From: DASQEH01 sp038237745
GTDB taxonomy: Bacteria > Actinomycetota > Actinomycetes > Propionibacteriales > Nocardioidaceae
Assembly (NCBI GenBank): GCA_038237745.1
Contig: JBBRYJ010000006.1
Location: 114,739-178,738 of the forward strand
DNA: 64,000 bases
Direction of reading: 5' to 3'
A program made the position numbers and the translations under genes. This document shows, piece by piece, positions 1 through 9,225 of this stretch. Below the pieces are notes generated by a model, which was not told the DNA's origin, did no database searches, and was given only the letters and a program-made list of their open reading frames with translations. Position 1 is the stretch's first letter, and every line of letters begins with the position of its first letter.

Positions 1-639
1 GAGCTCGAGGAGGAGGGGATCCTGCCGCTGCGGGCGCGGATCGCCGAGCGTCTGCACCAGTCCGGGCCCACCGTGAGCCAGACGGTTGCCCGCATGCAGC
101 GCGACGGTCTGCTGACCGTTGAGGGGGATCGACATCTGGAGCTGACCGAGGGGGGACGGCGGCTGGCCACGCGGGTGATGCGCAAGCATCGGCTGGCCGA
201 GCGGTTGCTCATCGACGTGATCGGGCTCGAGTGGGAGGACGTCCACGTTGAGGCCTGCCGGTGGGAGCACGTGATGTCGGAGACCGTAGAGCGCCGTTTG
301 CTCGAGATCCTGGGCCATCCCACCGTGTCGCCGTACGGCAACCCCATCCCTGGCCTGGACGAGCTTGGCGAGGGTCCGATCGCCGAGGAGTTCCTCGACG
401 GGGTAGAGGCACTTGACGCCATTGCGGGCTCGACCGAGCAGCGTGTGGTGGTCGGCCGGATCGCGGAGCCGATCCAGACCGACGAACAGCTGATGTCGGT
501 CCTGCGCAGGGTGGGGGCGCTCCCCGGCAAGGTCGTCACCGTGGCTCGAGGAGCCGAGGGCGTGCTCATCGGAAGCGCTGGCGAGACGGCCGAGATCGAC
601 GGCGAAGCGGCCAGTCACCTTTTCGTGCGACGACTCTGA
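1..639 (+). CDS. DtxR-family metal-dependent transcriptional regulator (5' partial)
   Basis: Iron- or manganese-responsive DNA-binding repressor of the DtxR/IdeR family. The frame is open from base 1, so roughly the first 20 residues lie outside the window. The visible part begins inside the winged helix (PLRARIAERL, then the recognition helix TVSQTVARMQRDG). It continues with the dimerisation/metal-binding domain (EDVHVEACRWEHVMSE, carrying Glu, Cys and His ligands of the IdeR type) and ends in an SH3/FeoA-like domain of about 70 residues. The stop is 3 bases before the GTG of the MFS gene, so the two are probably co-transcribed. Whether it senses Fe or Mn cannot be decided from this sequence. 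Confidence 0.93.
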   Translation, partial: ELEEEGILPLRARIAERLHQSGPTVSQTVARMQRDGLLTVEGDRHLELTEGGRRLATRVMRKHRLAERLLIDVIGLEWEDVHVEACRWEHVMSETVERRLLEILGHPTVSPYGNPIPGLDELGEGPIAEEFLDGVEALDAIAGSTEQRVVVGRIAEPIQTDEQLMSVLRRVGALPGKVVTVARGAEGVLIGSAGETAEIDGEAASHLFVRRL

Positions 640-642
640 GAG

Positions 643-1887
643 GTGAGAAGCCCCTTCGAGGACCTCCCCCGAGAGGTCGCGGTACTTGTCGCGGTCGCGG
701 TGGCCGTGGCCGTGGGCTTCGGGGTGGTCGCCCCCGCGATCCCCGAGTTCGCCCGCTCCTTCGGGGTCGGGAAGACAGCGGCGGGAGCGGTCATCTCCGC
801 CTTCGCGCTCATGCGTTTCGCCTCGGCGCTCGGAGGCGGCCGCCTTGTGGACAAGGTCGGGGAAAGGCTTATCCTGTCCGCCGGAATCGGCATCGTTGCT
901 GTCTCAACAGGGCTGGCGGGGTTGTCCCAGAGCTACCTGCAGCTCCTGGTCCTGCGTGGGCTCGGGGGCGTCGGTTCAGCGATGTTCACCGTCTCGGCAA
1001 CGGCTCTGCTCTTCCGTGTGGTCGACGGCTCCAGCCGGGGTCGCGCAACGGGGCTGTTCCAGTCGGGCTTCCTCATCGGAGGGCTGCTCGGGCCACTCGT
1101 TGGTGGCTTCCTCACGGACTACTCTCTGCGGCTGCCCTTCTTCGTCTACGCCGTCTCGCTCATCGCGGCCGGATCGATCGCTGCGGTGTTCCTGAGAGCG
1201 GCGGCGCTGCGCATGGCAGCACCGCAGGACGGTCACCTCGGAGGCGAGCCGGGCGCCGAGGTGGCACCTGCTGACGAGGACGGGGTGCAGGCCGAAGAGG
1301 TTCAGGCAACGTCGGTGGCACAGGCCTGGGCCAACCCTGCCTTTCGCGCGGCCATCGCTGTCAACTTCGCCATCGGATGGTCATTCTTCGGTGTGCGGGT
1401 AAGCCTCGTCCCCCTGTTCGTGGCGGAGTCGCTGCACGAGAGAGCGCTGTGGACCGGCGTCGGCTTCTTGTGTTCCTCGGTGGCACAGGTACTGCTCTTG
1501 ACACCGGCCGGGCGCTTCGTCGACCGGCGTGGCCGCAAGCCGGCGATGATCGCCGGCTCGTTGGTCGCGGGGGTGGCTCTGGGCCTCCTCGCGATCACGA
1601 CGGCGCTGCCGCTCTTCCTGGTGGCCATGGCGGCCGTCGGGGCCGGGGGAGCCTTTGTCGGAACGGCTCCCGGGGCTGTCGTCGGTGATGTCATGCAGGG
1701 TCGTGGAGGGAAGGTGGTCGCGGTCTTCCAGATGGCGTCAGATGCCGGCGCCATCAGCGGACCGCTGGTCGCCGGCTGGCTGGCGGATTCCGCCTCCTTC
1801 GGAGCCGCGTTCGCTGCCTGTGCCCTGGTCATGCTGGCGTCCACGCTCATGTCGCTCAGGATGCCGGAGACTCTGGTGCGCGCGTGA
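643..1887 (+). CDS. MFS transporter
   Basis: 414-residue major facilitator superfamily protein with about 12 hydrophobic segments in two halves separated by a charged loop near residues 195-225. The first half carries the usual MFS loop signatures (GGGRLVDKVGER between helices 2 and 3), and the second half repeats it (GRFVDRRGRKP). The GTG start lies 3 bases after the DtxR stop and just downstream of a GAGAG stretch, suggesting translational coupling. The substrate cannot be read from the sequence. The operon partner makes a metal- or siderophore-related export role possible, but that is inference. Confidence 0.9.
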   Translation: MRSPFEDLPREVAVLVAVAVAVAVGFGVVAPAIPEFARSFGVGKTAAGAVISAFALMRFASALGGGRLVDKVGERLILSAGIGIVAVSTGLAGLSQSYLQLLVLRGLGGVGSAMFTVSATALLFRVVDGSSRGRATGLFQSGFLIGGLLGPLVGGFLTDYSLRLPFFVYAVSLIAAGSIAAVFLRAAALRMAAPQDGHLGGEPGAEVAPADEDGVQAEEVQATSVAQAWANPAFRAAIAVNFAIGWSFFGVRVSLVPLFVAESLHERALWTGVGFLCSSVAQVLLLTPAGRFVDRRGRKPAMIAGSLVAGVALGLLAITTALPLFLVAMAAVGAGGAFVGTAPGAVVGDVMQGRGGKVVAVFQMASDAGAISGPLVAGWLADSASFGAAFAACALVMLASTLMSLRMPETLVRA

Positions 1888-1933
1888 CGCCAATAACCTG
1901 GCCTTTGCGGAGGACGAGAAGAGTGAACGAGCG

Positions 1934-2932
1934 ATGAGGTGGCACCACGGCCTGCGAAGACTCGGCGTCGTCGCCGTCGCGCTCGTCGCGGTTGGCCCGA
2001 CCGTCGTCGGTTGTAGCGGTGGCAGTGGCGGCGACCCAGCGCCGAAGACCGTTGCCGTCCAGCCGACGGCCACAGGAGAGTGCGGCGACTTCACGATCGC
2101 CTACGACCCGGGCAACGGGTACGAAGCGAGCGCCTTCATCGTCGGGGCGATCGCGGCCGACTCACTGGGATGCAACGTCTCGTATGTCAAGACGACGACA
2201 CGCAAAGCCTGGAGGCTGGTGGCAAGCGGCCGGGCGGACGTCTACCTGGATGCCTTCGGTGACAGGCGCATGCGGCGCAGGCTGACCAAGCCTGGAGGTC
2301 CCGTCACCGTCGCAGGGGAGAACGGCGTCGCAGGGGTCGTCGAGATGCTCGCTCCGTTCTTCATGGGACAGCACGGTCTCGACACAGCCCACGATCTCGC
2401 CGACGTCGAACGCATCGGCTGGGGCATCGTGACGCCCGCGGTGACCACCGTGCCGGCACTTCTCCCGTTGGCTCACGCGTTCGTCGATTTCCAGCGCCTC
2501 GACTACGTGGTTCGCGACTACAACCAGGTAGGCGTGACTCGCGGTATGGGTTCGCTGATCCAGCAAGCTCGGCGGGACGACGCGCACAACGTGCCGAACG
2601 TCTATCTGGTCGAGGGCCCACGCGGTCTGCTGGGTGACCGGCCCGGCCAACACGCGGTCGACATACCGGGCTCCGCCGCTCAGCCCTGCCAGCCTTCGCG
2701 GCAGTCCACGCTGTGTTCGTTCGCGGACTTCGAGTACCTCAAGATCGCGAACGCCGACTTCGCATCTTCCGGCAACCCGGCCTATGCGCTGGTGTACAAC
2801 TACCGGCTCGATCCCGCGAGCGTCGCCAATATCCTGGAGCTCATCGCCCTGAGCGGGTATGACGTTGGACCTGCCGACGTGGCCTCCTGGCTCAACACTC
2901 ACACGAAAGTCTGGAAGCGGTGGCTCCCGTGA
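1934..2932 (+). CDS. Glycine betaine/choline-type ABC substrate-binding lipoprotein
   Basis: 332-residue extracellular solute-binding protein of the OpuAC type. ATG 1934 is chosen because it begins a lipoprotein signal peptide: basic n-region, hydrophobic stretch and the lipobox VVGC at about residues 24-27. The frame is open further upstream but there it overlaps the MFS gene. The body resembles type II binding proteins for quaternary ammonium compounds (FTIAYDPGNGYEASAF; KTTTRKAWRLVASGRADVYLDAF). No permease or ATPase gene follows, so it is an orphan in this window. Family assignment is fairly secure, but the ligand is inferred. Confidence 0.8.
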   Translation: MRWHHGLRRLGVVAVALVAVGPTVVGCSGGSGGDPAPKTVAVQPTATGECGDFTIAYDPGNGYEASAFIVGAIAADSLGCNVSYVKTTTRKAWRLVASGRADVYLDAFGDRRMRRRLTKPGGPVTVAGENGVAGVVEMLAPFFMGQHGLDTAHDLADVERIGWGIVTPAVTTVPALLPLAHAFVDFQRLDYVVRDYNQVGVTRGMGSLIQQARRDDAHNVPNVYLVEGPRGLLGDRPGQHAVDIPGSAAQPCQPSRQSTLCSFADFEYLKIANADFASSGNPAYALVYNYRLDPASVANILELIALSGYDVGPADVASWLNTHTKVWKRWLP

Positions 2933-3079
2933 ATGTCCAGAACCTGGTTCCGAAGTCTAGTGTCCCGAGGACAGGTCCCGCGACGGGTGATCGACATAGC
3001 CCGTCGAGCTACAACATGGCCTTTGCTGCTTGTCGGCGCCGAGCGAAATGGCAGTTGGGCGAGGCAATAGGATGACGCC

Positions 3080-3355
3080 ATGTGTCGAAACATTCGTACG
3101 TTGCACAACTTCGAGCCGGCTGCCACGGCGGACGAGGTCGAGGCTGCCGCCACGCAGTACGTCCGCAAGGTCGCCGGAACGACGAAGCCTTCCGCGACCA
3201 ACCAGGTCGCCTTCGCTCGGGCGATCGAGGCCGTCGAGGCCGCAACCTCGCGTCTGCTCGACGAGCTGGTCACGTCGGCACCGCCCCGCGACCGTGACGT
3301 CGAGGCGGCCAAGGCAAGGGCCCGCAGCGCGGAGCGGTTCAGCCGCGCCGGGTGA
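3080..3355 (+). CDS. DUF2277 domain-containing protein
   Basis: 91-residue protein matching the small actinobacterial DUF2277 family over its whole length. It has the typical N-terminus MCRNIRTLHNFEP, the central YVRKVAGTTKPS segment and the C-terminal PPRDRDVEAAKARAR. Function unknown. The start is fixed by the conserved N-terminus. A TAGGAT hexamer ending 6 bases before the ATG could be a -10 element for a leaderless transcript, though AGGA could also serve as a weak ribosome site. Transcribed alone, and convergent with the small membrane protein gene downstream. Confidence 0.9.
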   Translation: MCRNIRTLHNFEPAATADEVEAAATQYVRKVAGTTKPSATNQVAFARAIEAVEAATSRLLDELVTSAPPRDRDVEAAKARARSAERFSRAG

Positions 3356-3375
3356 ATGCTCGCCTCGGGCGACAT

Positions 3376-3393
3376 GCCCCGTCAGCGCGGGGC
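3376..3393. terminator. Possible bidirectional terminator hairpin
   Basis: Perfect 6-bp GC stem (GCCCCG/CGGGGC) with a 6-base loop between two convergent genes. A second short palindrome, TGACA-GGCCT-TGTCA, follows at 3420-3434. No U-tract, so intrinsic termination is uncertain. Confidence 0.35.
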
Positions 3394-3431
3394 TCCACCT
3401 GGCGACGCTCGCGTCTGGGTGACAGGCCTTG

Positions 3432-3680
3432 TCAGGCTCGGGGACTCTCCGAGTCGCGCTCCGTCGAGGTATGAGGAGGCTCAGGCGGCTGCCTGCGGAG
3501 CATGATGGCGAGGTCGCGACGCAGCAGTACCAGGAGGCACACCCAGGTCGTGACGAACTGGCCGGCGAACTGAGTCCAGCCACCGAAGCCTTGGTGGTCG
3601 AGGAACCTGCCTACCGCGACGCTGGGTAGAGCTACCATGGTCACAACCACGAGCGCGTGAACGCTCCTATCGGTGCGCAC
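3432..3680 (-). CDS. Small predicted membrane protein
   Basis: 82-residue protein with two hydrophobic segments (about residues 7-24 and 35-57) and a charged, proline-rich C-terminal tail. No family recognised. The GTG start is preceded by AGAGGAGG at good spacing. It lies 36 bases downstream of the secreted-protein gene on the same strand, so the two probably form one transcript. Confidence 0.6.
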   Translation of the reverse strand: MRTDRSVHALVVVTMVALPSVAVGRFLDHQGFGGWTQFAGQFVTTWVCLLVLLRRDLAIMLRRQPPEPPHTSTERDSESPRA

Positions 3681-3716
3681 GCCGAGCCTCCTCTGTCTCG
3701 CTGGGATCGTCGCCGC

Positions 3717-4523
3717 TCAGAAGAAGCTGCCGATACAGCCCCACGCAGCGAAGCCAGCGTACGTATAGGCGCCTCCGGGAATCATCAGTGCCGTTCTTCC
3801 CGCGACATGCTTGATCAAGAGGTTGGTCGTACCGGTCGTGCCTCCGACACTGAGAACGGAACGCATCGCGCCCTCTCCGCACGTCGTCACCTCGTCCCAC
3901 GCCACGCGGAACGCCTCTCCCCAGCGCCAGGTGAACGGGTTCCACCAGGGATCGGCCGTGATCGGGTACCTCGAGTGACGGCCGAAGACGACGTGCTGCC
4001 TGACGACGTCGCCGCGAACCGTGTACCACGTCTTGACCCGGTGCCCCCGGGCGTTCCTCGCCCAGGGCCGGGCCAGGATGCCGACCGGGTGTCCGTGTCG
4101 CCGAGCCATCACCTCGCCGAAGCGGTTCGCCCTTAGGGACACATGCCTGGGCAGCCGCATCCGGAACGCGTAGACATGGCGGGCACGGGGACCTCGGATC
4201 CTGACTCTGGTGCCTGCGGCTCCCCACCATCTCGTGGAGTGCCGGAACGCCGCGTGGCGGGCAGGACGAACGGACCAGGTGACCCGTCCCCCGCCGGCGG
4301 TCTCTCCCGAGGGCCAGATGGGACGGGTGGACGTGATCTGCGCGCGCTGTGCGACGGGCGCCCTGACAGGGACGGTCTCCGTACTGGCGCTGACGCTCGA
4401 GGACGGCGCGGCTCGGGACCCGACCGCGGCGGGCACCACGGGGCCGACCACCGTCACCAGGCAGCCGGAGAGCAGGGACACAGCGAGTCGACGGCGTAGC
4501 TGTGGAACAGGCGAGGTGGGCAT
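3717..4523 (-). CDS. Secreted protein of unknown function
   Basis: 268-residue exported protein. ATG 4523 is preferred over an upstream ATG because GGGAGG stands 6 bases before it and the N-terminus then reads as a Sec-type signal peptide (basic QLRRRLAVS, hydrophobic core, AxA-like end near residue 30). The mature part is very rich in Arg and Trp, carries a WWNPFTWRWGEAF segment and ends with a hydrophobic, glycine-rich tail (about residues 220-268) that may insert in a membrane. I recognise no family. The small membrane protein gene downstream may be its partner. Confidence 0.65.
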   Translation of the reverse strand: MPTSPVPQLRRRLAVSLLSGCLVTVVGPVVPAAVGSRAAPSSSVSASTETVPVRAPVAQRAQITSTRPIWPSGETAGGGRVTWSVRPARHAAFRHSTRWWGAAGTRVRIRGPRARHVYAFRMRLPRHVSLRANRFGEVMARRHGHPVGILARPWARNARGHRVKTWYTVRGDVVRQHVVFGRHSRYPITADPWWNPFTWRWGEAFRVAWDEVTTCGEGAMRSVLSVGGTTGTTNLLIKHVAGRTALMIPGGAYTYAGFAAWGCIGSFF

Positions 4524-4718
4524 CTCTGCCTCCCGGATCGAGGGAATGACGACCCGAGAATGGTGACCCGAGAGGTGATCCGGCAGCGTGCGGCAGAGAT
4601 GGTCTGTGGACCCCGGCAAGCGGCTGTGGACAATCCGGCCGCACAGTCTGTCACTCGGCTCTCTGACGCTCGGCAGACCGGCGGGCTGAGCCGATCGAGG
4701 CGTGAGCCGGCGACGCGG

Positions 4719-6083
4719 CTACCTGGAGGCGATCACACCGGCGATGGCAGCGTTCGCAAGGTTGGCCAGACTCCCCGCGAGCAACGCTCGCAAGCCGAGC
4801 CTGGCGACCTGCGCGCGCCGGTCGGGCTGGAGGCTGGCGATGGTCCCGATCTGGATGGCTATCGAGGCGAAGTTCGCGAATCCGGCGAGGGCGAAGGTCA
4901 CGATGATGACGGTCCCGGTCGACAGGTCGGGCACGTGAGGCCCGAACGAGGCATAGGCCACGAACTCGTTGAGCACCGTCTTCTGCCCCATGTACGAGCC
5001 TGCCTGCACCGCCTCGCTCCACGGGACCCCGAGAAGCCACGCCAGGGGAGAGAACGCCCAGCCAACCAGGCGCTGGAAGGTCAGGCCGTCGTACCCGAAC
5101 CAGCCGCCGACGCCTGTCAGGATGCCGTTTGCCAGCCCGATCAGGGCAACGAAGGCGACCAGGAGCGCGCCGACCGTCACCGCGATCCTGCCCCCGGCGA
5201 GGGCACCGCGCCCGATGGCGTCGATGGCGTTGGCGGACTCCTCGTCGCGGACGTCGCGGACGTCGACCTCCGCCGAGTCCGACGAACGGTATCCGCCCTT
5301 GCTCTCGGGCACTCGGCCTTGCGACTCCGGGGCACTATCGTCGGCGCGCGTCGAACCCGCTCGCTCGACGGTGTCCTCGTCAGACGCCGCTCGGGTGGCG
5401 GGGTCGGTGTCTGCAGCCTCTCGGGTCGAGTCCGGCCACATCATCTTCGCCATCAGGAGACCGGCCGGAGCGTTCATTGCGGTCGCTGCCAGCAGGTATG
5501 TCAGAGGAGCCCCGAGTAGGGAGTATCCGACGAGAGTCGAGCCTGCGGCGGCGGCGAACCCACTGGTCATGACGGTGAACATCTGGGCGGTGCTGAGTCC
5601 GCGCAGGTACGGCGCGATCATCAGCGGGGCCTCGCTCTGGCCGAGGAAGATGACGGTGGTGGCGAAGAGGGACTCGATCTTGCTGACGTGAAGCGCCCAG
5701 GAGATCGCGCCCCCGAGGACATGCGTCGCGTACTGGATGACCCGGAGGTAGAAGAGCAGGCCGATCAGCGCTCCGAGGAAGATGATGACGGGCAGCACCT
5801 GAAGCGCAAAGATGGTCTCGCCCTTGGCGCCGACGCCTGTCAGTGGTCCGAAGACGAATGCCGTTCCCTCTTGGGCGTAGTCGATGAGGGAAGTGACCCG
5901 ATCGGCAACCCAGCCGAGGGCGGTACGCCCGGGCCCCCACCTGAGCACGAGCGCGGCGAAACCCACCTGGAGGAGCAGAGCTCCCCCGACCGTGCGCCAG
6001 GCGATGCCCTTGCGGTTCTTCGAGAACAGGAAGGCGACAAGGAGCAGGAAGAGCAGGCCCAGTACGCCGCGCGCTTGTTGCAT
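4719..6083 (-). CDS. Concentrative nucleoside transporter (CNT/NupC family)
   Basis: 454-residue ion-coupled nucleoside importer. Conserved CNT features are visible: the gate/nucleoside-recognition domain (GLLFYLRVIQY; SKIESLFATTVIFLGQSEAPL with the QSEAPL motif), the TSGFAAAAGSTLVGY hairpin, and the C-terminal GQKTVLNEFVAY and ALAGFANFASIAIQIG motifs. A cytoplasmic insertion of about 70 residues (roughly 215-285), rich in Asp, Glu and Ser, interrupts the middle of the protein; it is unusual in length and acidity. Transcribed alone, with no regulator adjacent. Confidence 0.93.
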   Translation of the reverse strand: MQQARGVLGLLFLLLVAFLFSKNRKGIAWRTVGGALLLQVGFAALVLRWGPGRTALGWVADRVTSLIDYAQEGTAFVFGPLTGVGAKGETIFALQVLPVIIFLGALIGLLFYLRVIQYATHVLGGAISWALHVSKIESLFATTVIFLGQSEAPLMIAPYLRGLSTAQMFTVMTSGFAAAAGSTLVGYSLLGAPLTYLLAATAMNAPAGLLMAKMMWPDSTREAADTDPATRAASDEDTVERAGSTRADDSAPESQGRVPESKGGYRSSDSAEVDVRDVRDEESANAIDAIGRGALAGGRIAVTVGALLVAFVALIGLANGILTGVGGWFGYDGLTFQRLVGWAFSPLAWLLGVPWSEAVQAGSYMGQKTVLNEFVAYASFGPHVPDLSTGTVIIVTFALAGFANFASIAIQIGTIASLQPDRRAQVARLGLRALLAGSLANLANAAIAGVIASR

Positions 6084-6194
6084 CCCGTCACGCTAGACCG
6101 CGAGGAACCGTTGTGCAGGCGTGGCGCGAGGGCTTGTCCGCAAGCCAGCCCGGGGGCGCATCGTCGGCTTACGGCGACCAGCGACGCGACGAGA

Positions 6195-7460
6195 TCACGG
6201 CGCCGACACGAAGGCACGGAGCCCGTCGACGAGACGATCCAGGTCGGACTGGTTCGTGTAGGGCGCGAGTCCGACCCTGAGCGCGCCGGCGTCGCCCAAC
6301 CCCATGGCCCGGGAAGCCTCAAGCGCGTAGAAGGAGCCGGCAGGGGCGTTGACGAGACCTTCGGCCAGGTGCAGCTGCGCCGCCGCCGACGTCTTCCCGC
6401 CGAATGAGACAAGCACCGTTGGCGTCCGGCTTGCCGCGCGCGAGTGCAACACGAGGCCGGGCAGCTCCGACAGCCTCGACTCGAGGGCACCACGCAGCCC
6501 GTCCTCATAGCTCTCGAGGAGCGTCATCGCAGCGACCAGGCGCTCCCGGCGGCCTGCCGCCTTCACCCGTTGAGGGGCCAGGTCGGCGATGAAGTCGACG
6601 GCTGCGGTGCAGCCGGCCAGCAGCTCGTAAGGGAGCGTGCCGAGCTCGAAGCGCTCGGGGACGACGTCCGCCGACGGGAGCAGCTTGTCGGGTGCCAACG
6701 TGCCCAAGAGGTCAGGGTCCGCGGCAAGCACCCCGCAGTGCGGACCGAAGAACTTGTACGGCGAGCACGCGTAGAAGTCCGCGCCGAGTGCGGCGATGTC
6801 GACGGTGCAGTGCGGTGTGAGGTGCACCCCGTCGACATAGAGCAGACCTCCGGCATCGTGCACCAACTCCGCGACTTCGGCGATGGGCGGTCTGGTGCCG
6901 ATGAGGTTCGACGCGGCGGTGACGGCCACCAGGCGCGTCCGGTCCGAGACCACTGCACGCACCGCGTCGGCGTCGAGCTCTCCCGTGCCGGGATCGAACT
7001 CGGCCCATCGGATGGTCGCTCCCGCCCTCTCGGCGGCGTACACCCACGGTCTGATGTTCGCGTCGTGGTCGAGCCTGCTCACGACGACCTCGTCGCCGGG
7101 ATTCCACATCTTCGAGAGCGTGCGCGAGAAGTCGAACGTGAGCTGGGTCATGCTGCGGCCGAAGATCACCCCTTGTGGGTCTGCTCCGAGAAGCTCACCT
7201 ACAGCGAGCCGGGCTCCCGTGACGATGTCATCGGCTCGGCGCTCCGCAGGAGTCGACCGACCGCGGTTCGAGACGGCCGAGCGCAGTGTCTGCGCCACCG
7301 CGTCGGCGACGGCGACGGGGACTTGCGATCCACCGGGCCCATCGAAGTGGGCCGCGCCCTCACGAAGGCCGGGGAACTCGGCCCGGACGGCGGCGACGTC
7401 GTGCTCCTCGCCCCCGATGGGTTGGGGGGAGCCGGATCTGGTCCGCGGACTGGCAGTCAC
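6195..7460 (-). CDS. Cysteine desulfurase-like protein (class V aminotransferase)
   Basis: 421-residue PLP enzyme of the aminotransferase class V/SufS-like superfamily. GTG 7460 is chosen because AGGAGG lies 4 bases upstream; the open frame extends further but without such a site. Visible landmarks: HFDGPGGSQVP at the N-terminus, the PLP-contacting YVDGVHLTPH (Asp, His), and the lysine loop ACSPYKFFGPHCG, where the Lys would form the Schiff base. This subfamily of 'cysteine desulfurase-like' proteins is of unproven substrate. It is divergent from the glutamate-synthase-like gene, with 139 bases between. Confidence 0.85.
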   Translation of the reverse strand: MTASPRTRSGSPQPIGGEEHDVAAVRAEFPGLREGAAHFDGPGGSQVPVAVADAVAQTLRSAVSNRGRSTPAERRADDIVTGARLAVGELLGADPQGVIFGRSMTQLTFDFSRTLSKMWNPGDEVVVSRLDHDANIRPWVYAAERAGATIRWAEFDPGTGELDADAVRAVVSDRTRLVAVTAASNLIGTRPPIAEVAELVHDAGGLLYVDGVHLTPHCTVDIAALGADFYACSPYKFFGPHCGVLAADPDLLGTLAPDKLLPSADVVPERFELGTLPYELLAGCTAAVDFIADLAPQRVKAAGRRERLVAAMTLLESYEDGLRGALESRLSELPGLVLHSRAASRTPTVLVSFGGKTSAAAQLHLAEGLVNAPAGSFYALEASRAMGLGDAGALRVGLAPYTNQSDLDRLVDGLRAFVSAP

Positions 7461-7599
7461 TCGACCTCCTGTGAGACTGAGTCGATCGTAGAGGTTGGAG
7501 CACGCGACAACGCGAGCCTGCTGGGATGCCCGATGGCGGCGATGCGGCTCGGCCTGGTGTCCGATGGCGCCCAGGTCGTTCCGGGGGGACACTGGCGCT

Positions 7600-9213
7600 G
7601 TGAAGAAGCTCTGGACGGCGGCGCCGGTCGCAGCGGTCGCGGCGGTCGCAGCACACGACCTGCTGCAGCGTCGTCACGCCATCTTGCGCAACTTTCCCGT
7701 CGTCGGACACGCGCGGTTCTGGCTGGAGTCGATAGGGCCGGAGCTCCGCCAGTACATCGTCGCCGGGAACGACGAGGAGCGGCCGTTCAGTCGCGACCAG
7801 CGACGCTGGGTGTACGCCTCGGCCAAGCTGGAGAACAACTACTTCGGCTTCGGCACCGACAACGATCTCGAGCACACGGCCGGCAACGTGATCATCCATC
7901 ACCGTACGTTCGGGCGACAGCAGGCCACCCACGGGAAGCCCGGCCAGGAGGCATGGCTTCCCTGCGCCAAGGTGATGGGGGCGGCACGGAGTCGCCCGAG
8001 CGCGTTCCGCCCCGGCTCGGTCGTGAACATCTCGGGCATGAGCTTCGGGTCGCTGTCGGGCAACGCCGTCGAGGCCCTCAACCGCGGTGCGAAGCTGGCG
8101 GGCTGCCTGCAGAACACCGGCGAGGGGGCGGTTTCGCCGTATCACCGCAACGGCGGCGAGCTCATCTTCCAGATCGGCACGGCGTACTTCGGCTGTCGCG
8201 ACGAAGCCGGGAGGTTCGAGATCGAAAAGTTGAAGGAGCTCGTTGCGGGCGCCCCGATCAGGGCTTTGGAGGTGAAGCTCAGCCAGGGGGCCAAGCCTGG
8301 CCTCGGAGGAGTGCTCCCAGCCGCCAAGGTTTCGGACGAGATCGCCGAGACGCGCGGAGTACCTGCGGGCAAGGACTGCATCTCGCCGTCTCGTCATGCC
8401 GAGTTCCACGATGTCGACAGCCTGCTCGACTGGGTCGAGATGCTCGCCACAGAGACGGGCCTGCCGGTGGGCATCAAGTCCGCAGTCGGTGATCTCGAGT
8501 TCTGGCGAGACCTCGCCGACGCCATGGCGACGGGCGACCGGGGCGTCGACTTCGTCACCATCGACGGGGGCGAGGGCGGCACGGGCGCAGCCCCGATGAT
8601 CTTCACCGACGCGGTGTCGTTGCCCTTCCGGCTGGGCTTCAGCCGGGTGTACTCGATCTTCGCCGAGCGCGACCTGCACGAGAAGGTCGTCTTCATCGGA
8701 GCCGGCAAGCTCGGGCTTCCCGACAACGCCGTGGTCGCCTTCGCGCTCGGTGTCGACATGGTCAACGTGGGGCGCGAGGCCATGCTCTCTGTCGGGTGCG
8801 TCCAGGCGCAGACGTGTCACACCGGCAACTGCCCTACCGGAGTGGCCACGCAGCACCCGTGGCTGGCTCACGGACTCGACCCCCGCCTCAAGTCCGAGCG
8901 GGCAGCCAACTACATAAGGACGCTCCGCCGGGATCTGCTGAAGGTCGCGGAGGCATGCGGCGTCGAGCACCCGTCGATGATCGGACCCGACTCGGTCGAG
9001 ATCATCGACATGCTCGCCGACGGCAAGCTTCTCGACCAGGTCTACGCGTACCAGCCGGGCTGGGGGTTCCCGTCCGATGCCGACGTGCGTGCTGTCGTGG
9101 CCTTGATGGAGGATGTCGACGAGGAGGAGCTGGAGACCGAGGGGCCTCCCGAGACGGCCGTGGAGGGGGAGCGCGGCGACTCCATGGTCGGCGGCTCCCC
9201 GGTTCTGGGCTAG
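7600..9213 (+). CDS. FMN-binding glutamate synthase family protein
   Basis: 537-residue protein homologous to the central FMN/[3Fe-4S] domain of glutamate synthase, without the glutaminase domain. GTG 7600 gives an N-terminus with one hydrophobic segment (about residues 6-20), so it may be membrane-anchored. The FMN barrel is clear (SGMSFGSLSGNAVEAL; VTIDGGEGGTGAAP). The cluster cysteines appear in CVQAQTCHTGNCPTGVATQ. Such stand-alone proteins are common in actinobacteria, but their physiological reaction is not settled. The downstream phosphoesterase starts 12 bases after the stop. Confidence 0.88.
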   Translation: MKKLWTAAPVAAVAAVAAHDLLQRRHAILRNFPVVGHARFWLESIGPELRQYIVAGNDEERPFSRDQRRWVYASAKLENNYFGFGTDNDLEHTAGNVIIHHRTFGRQQATHGKPGQEAWLPCAKVMGAARSRPSAFRPGSVVNISGMSFGSLSGNAVEALNRGAKLAGCLQNTGEGAVSPYHRNGGELIFQIGTAYFGCRDEAGRFEIEKLKELVAGAPIRALEVKLSQGAKPGLGGVLPAAKVSDEIAETRGVPAGKDCISPSRHAEFHDVDSLLDWVEMLATETGLPVGIKSAVGDLEFWRDLADAMATGDRGVDFVTIDGGEGGTGAAPMIFTDAVSLPFRLGFSRVYSIFAERDLHEKVVFIGAGKLGLPDNAVVAFALGVDMVNVGREAMLSVGCVQAQTCHTGNCPTGVATQHPWLAHGLDPRLKSERAANYIRTLRRDLLKVAEACGVEHPSMIGPDSVEIIDMLADGKLLDQVYAYQPGWGFPSDADVRAVVALMEDVDEEELETEGPPETAVEGERGDSMVGGSPVLG

Positions 9214-9225
9214 CGAGTCACCGAA

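Noticed and set aside
6444..8492. Very long open frame on the plus strand (682 codons) opposite the desulfurase-like gene
   Set aside because: Arg/Gly-rich translation without domains; it is the antisense and out-of-frame shadow of two well-supported genes in GC-rich DNA.
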